A stretch of 5,253 bases of DNA from assembly GCA_016219165.1 (NCBI GenBank), contig JACRCB010000179.1, positions 1 to 5,253 on the forward strand, given 5' to 3'. Each line of letters opens with the position of its first letter. Within the stretch, counting starts at the first letter, position 1. Of the stretch, positions 5,200 to 5,253 are shown piece by piece. The notes beneath the pieces were generated by a model that was given only the letters and a program-made list of their open reading frames with translations, was not told the DNA's origin and did no database searches. Both the position numbers and the translations under genes were made by a program. The DNA comes from Deltaproteobacteria bacterium. GTDB taxonomy: Bacteria > Desulfobacterota > GWC2-55-46 > DRQE01.

Positions 5200-5253
5200 C
5201 GATGATGAGGAAGTTGTCATTTATATATCTCGCCCAGCACCACTTTTGACACG

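Overview
The window carries four complete protein-coding genes, all on the + strand. In order they are a diacylglycerol/lipid-kinase-family protein with altered nucleotide-binding motifs (147-1055), a GH15-type protein resembling the phosphorylase kinase alpha/beta family (1298-2545), a cation diffusion facilitator (CDF) transporter (2592-3443), and a compact UvrD/Rep-like SF1A helicase (3474-5147). No CRISPR array, rRNA, tRNA, transposase or phage gene is visible. The base composition is moderately GC-rich. All four genes use AGG for Arg and ATA for Ile heavily, so none looks recently acquired on codon use. Shine-Dalgarno sequences and short intergenic inverted repeats point to a bacterium. 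My guess is a Thermodesulfobacteriota (former deltaproteobacterial) or Nitrospirota-like lineage, held loosely because it rests on codon habit and repeat style, not on a marker gene.

Layout. Positions 1-146 hold a left-edge reading frame that stays open into the kinase gene and a strong 17-bp inverted repeat (79-117) that looks like a dispersed intergenic element. The lipid-kinase-like gene follows, ending just before a short hairpin (1063-1081). The 242-bp gap 1056-1297 is filled mostly by a decayed palindromic repeat element built from variants of an ATTGCGAG / GCTTCGCTTTGCTCGCAA unit. It ends in a strong ribosome binding site for the GH15-like gene. That gene, the CDF transporter and the helicase are separated by only 46 and 30 bp, so they probably share one transcript. 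A perfect 28-bp palindrome (5172-5199) lies 24 bp after the helicase stop and is the likely end of that transcript.

Function. The gene set does not form an obvious single pathway. The kinase-like protein belongs to a membrane-lipid family, the GH15-like protein suggests cytoplasmic alpha-glucan handling or sensing, the CDF protein exports divalent metal ions, and the helicase belongs to DNA repair or replication. The points most worth a second look are: (1) the lipid-kinase-family protein has GGDAA and GMGGG where the family has GGDGT and GTGND, yet keeps its C-terminal motifs; (2) the GH15-like protein carries phosphorylase-kinase-type signatures in a bare 415-residue catalytic domain; (3) the helicase has all core motifs but a 2B subdomain roughly half the usual size; (4) the CDF protein has an N-D/D-D metal site with no histidine. 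I see no convincing new multi-gene system.
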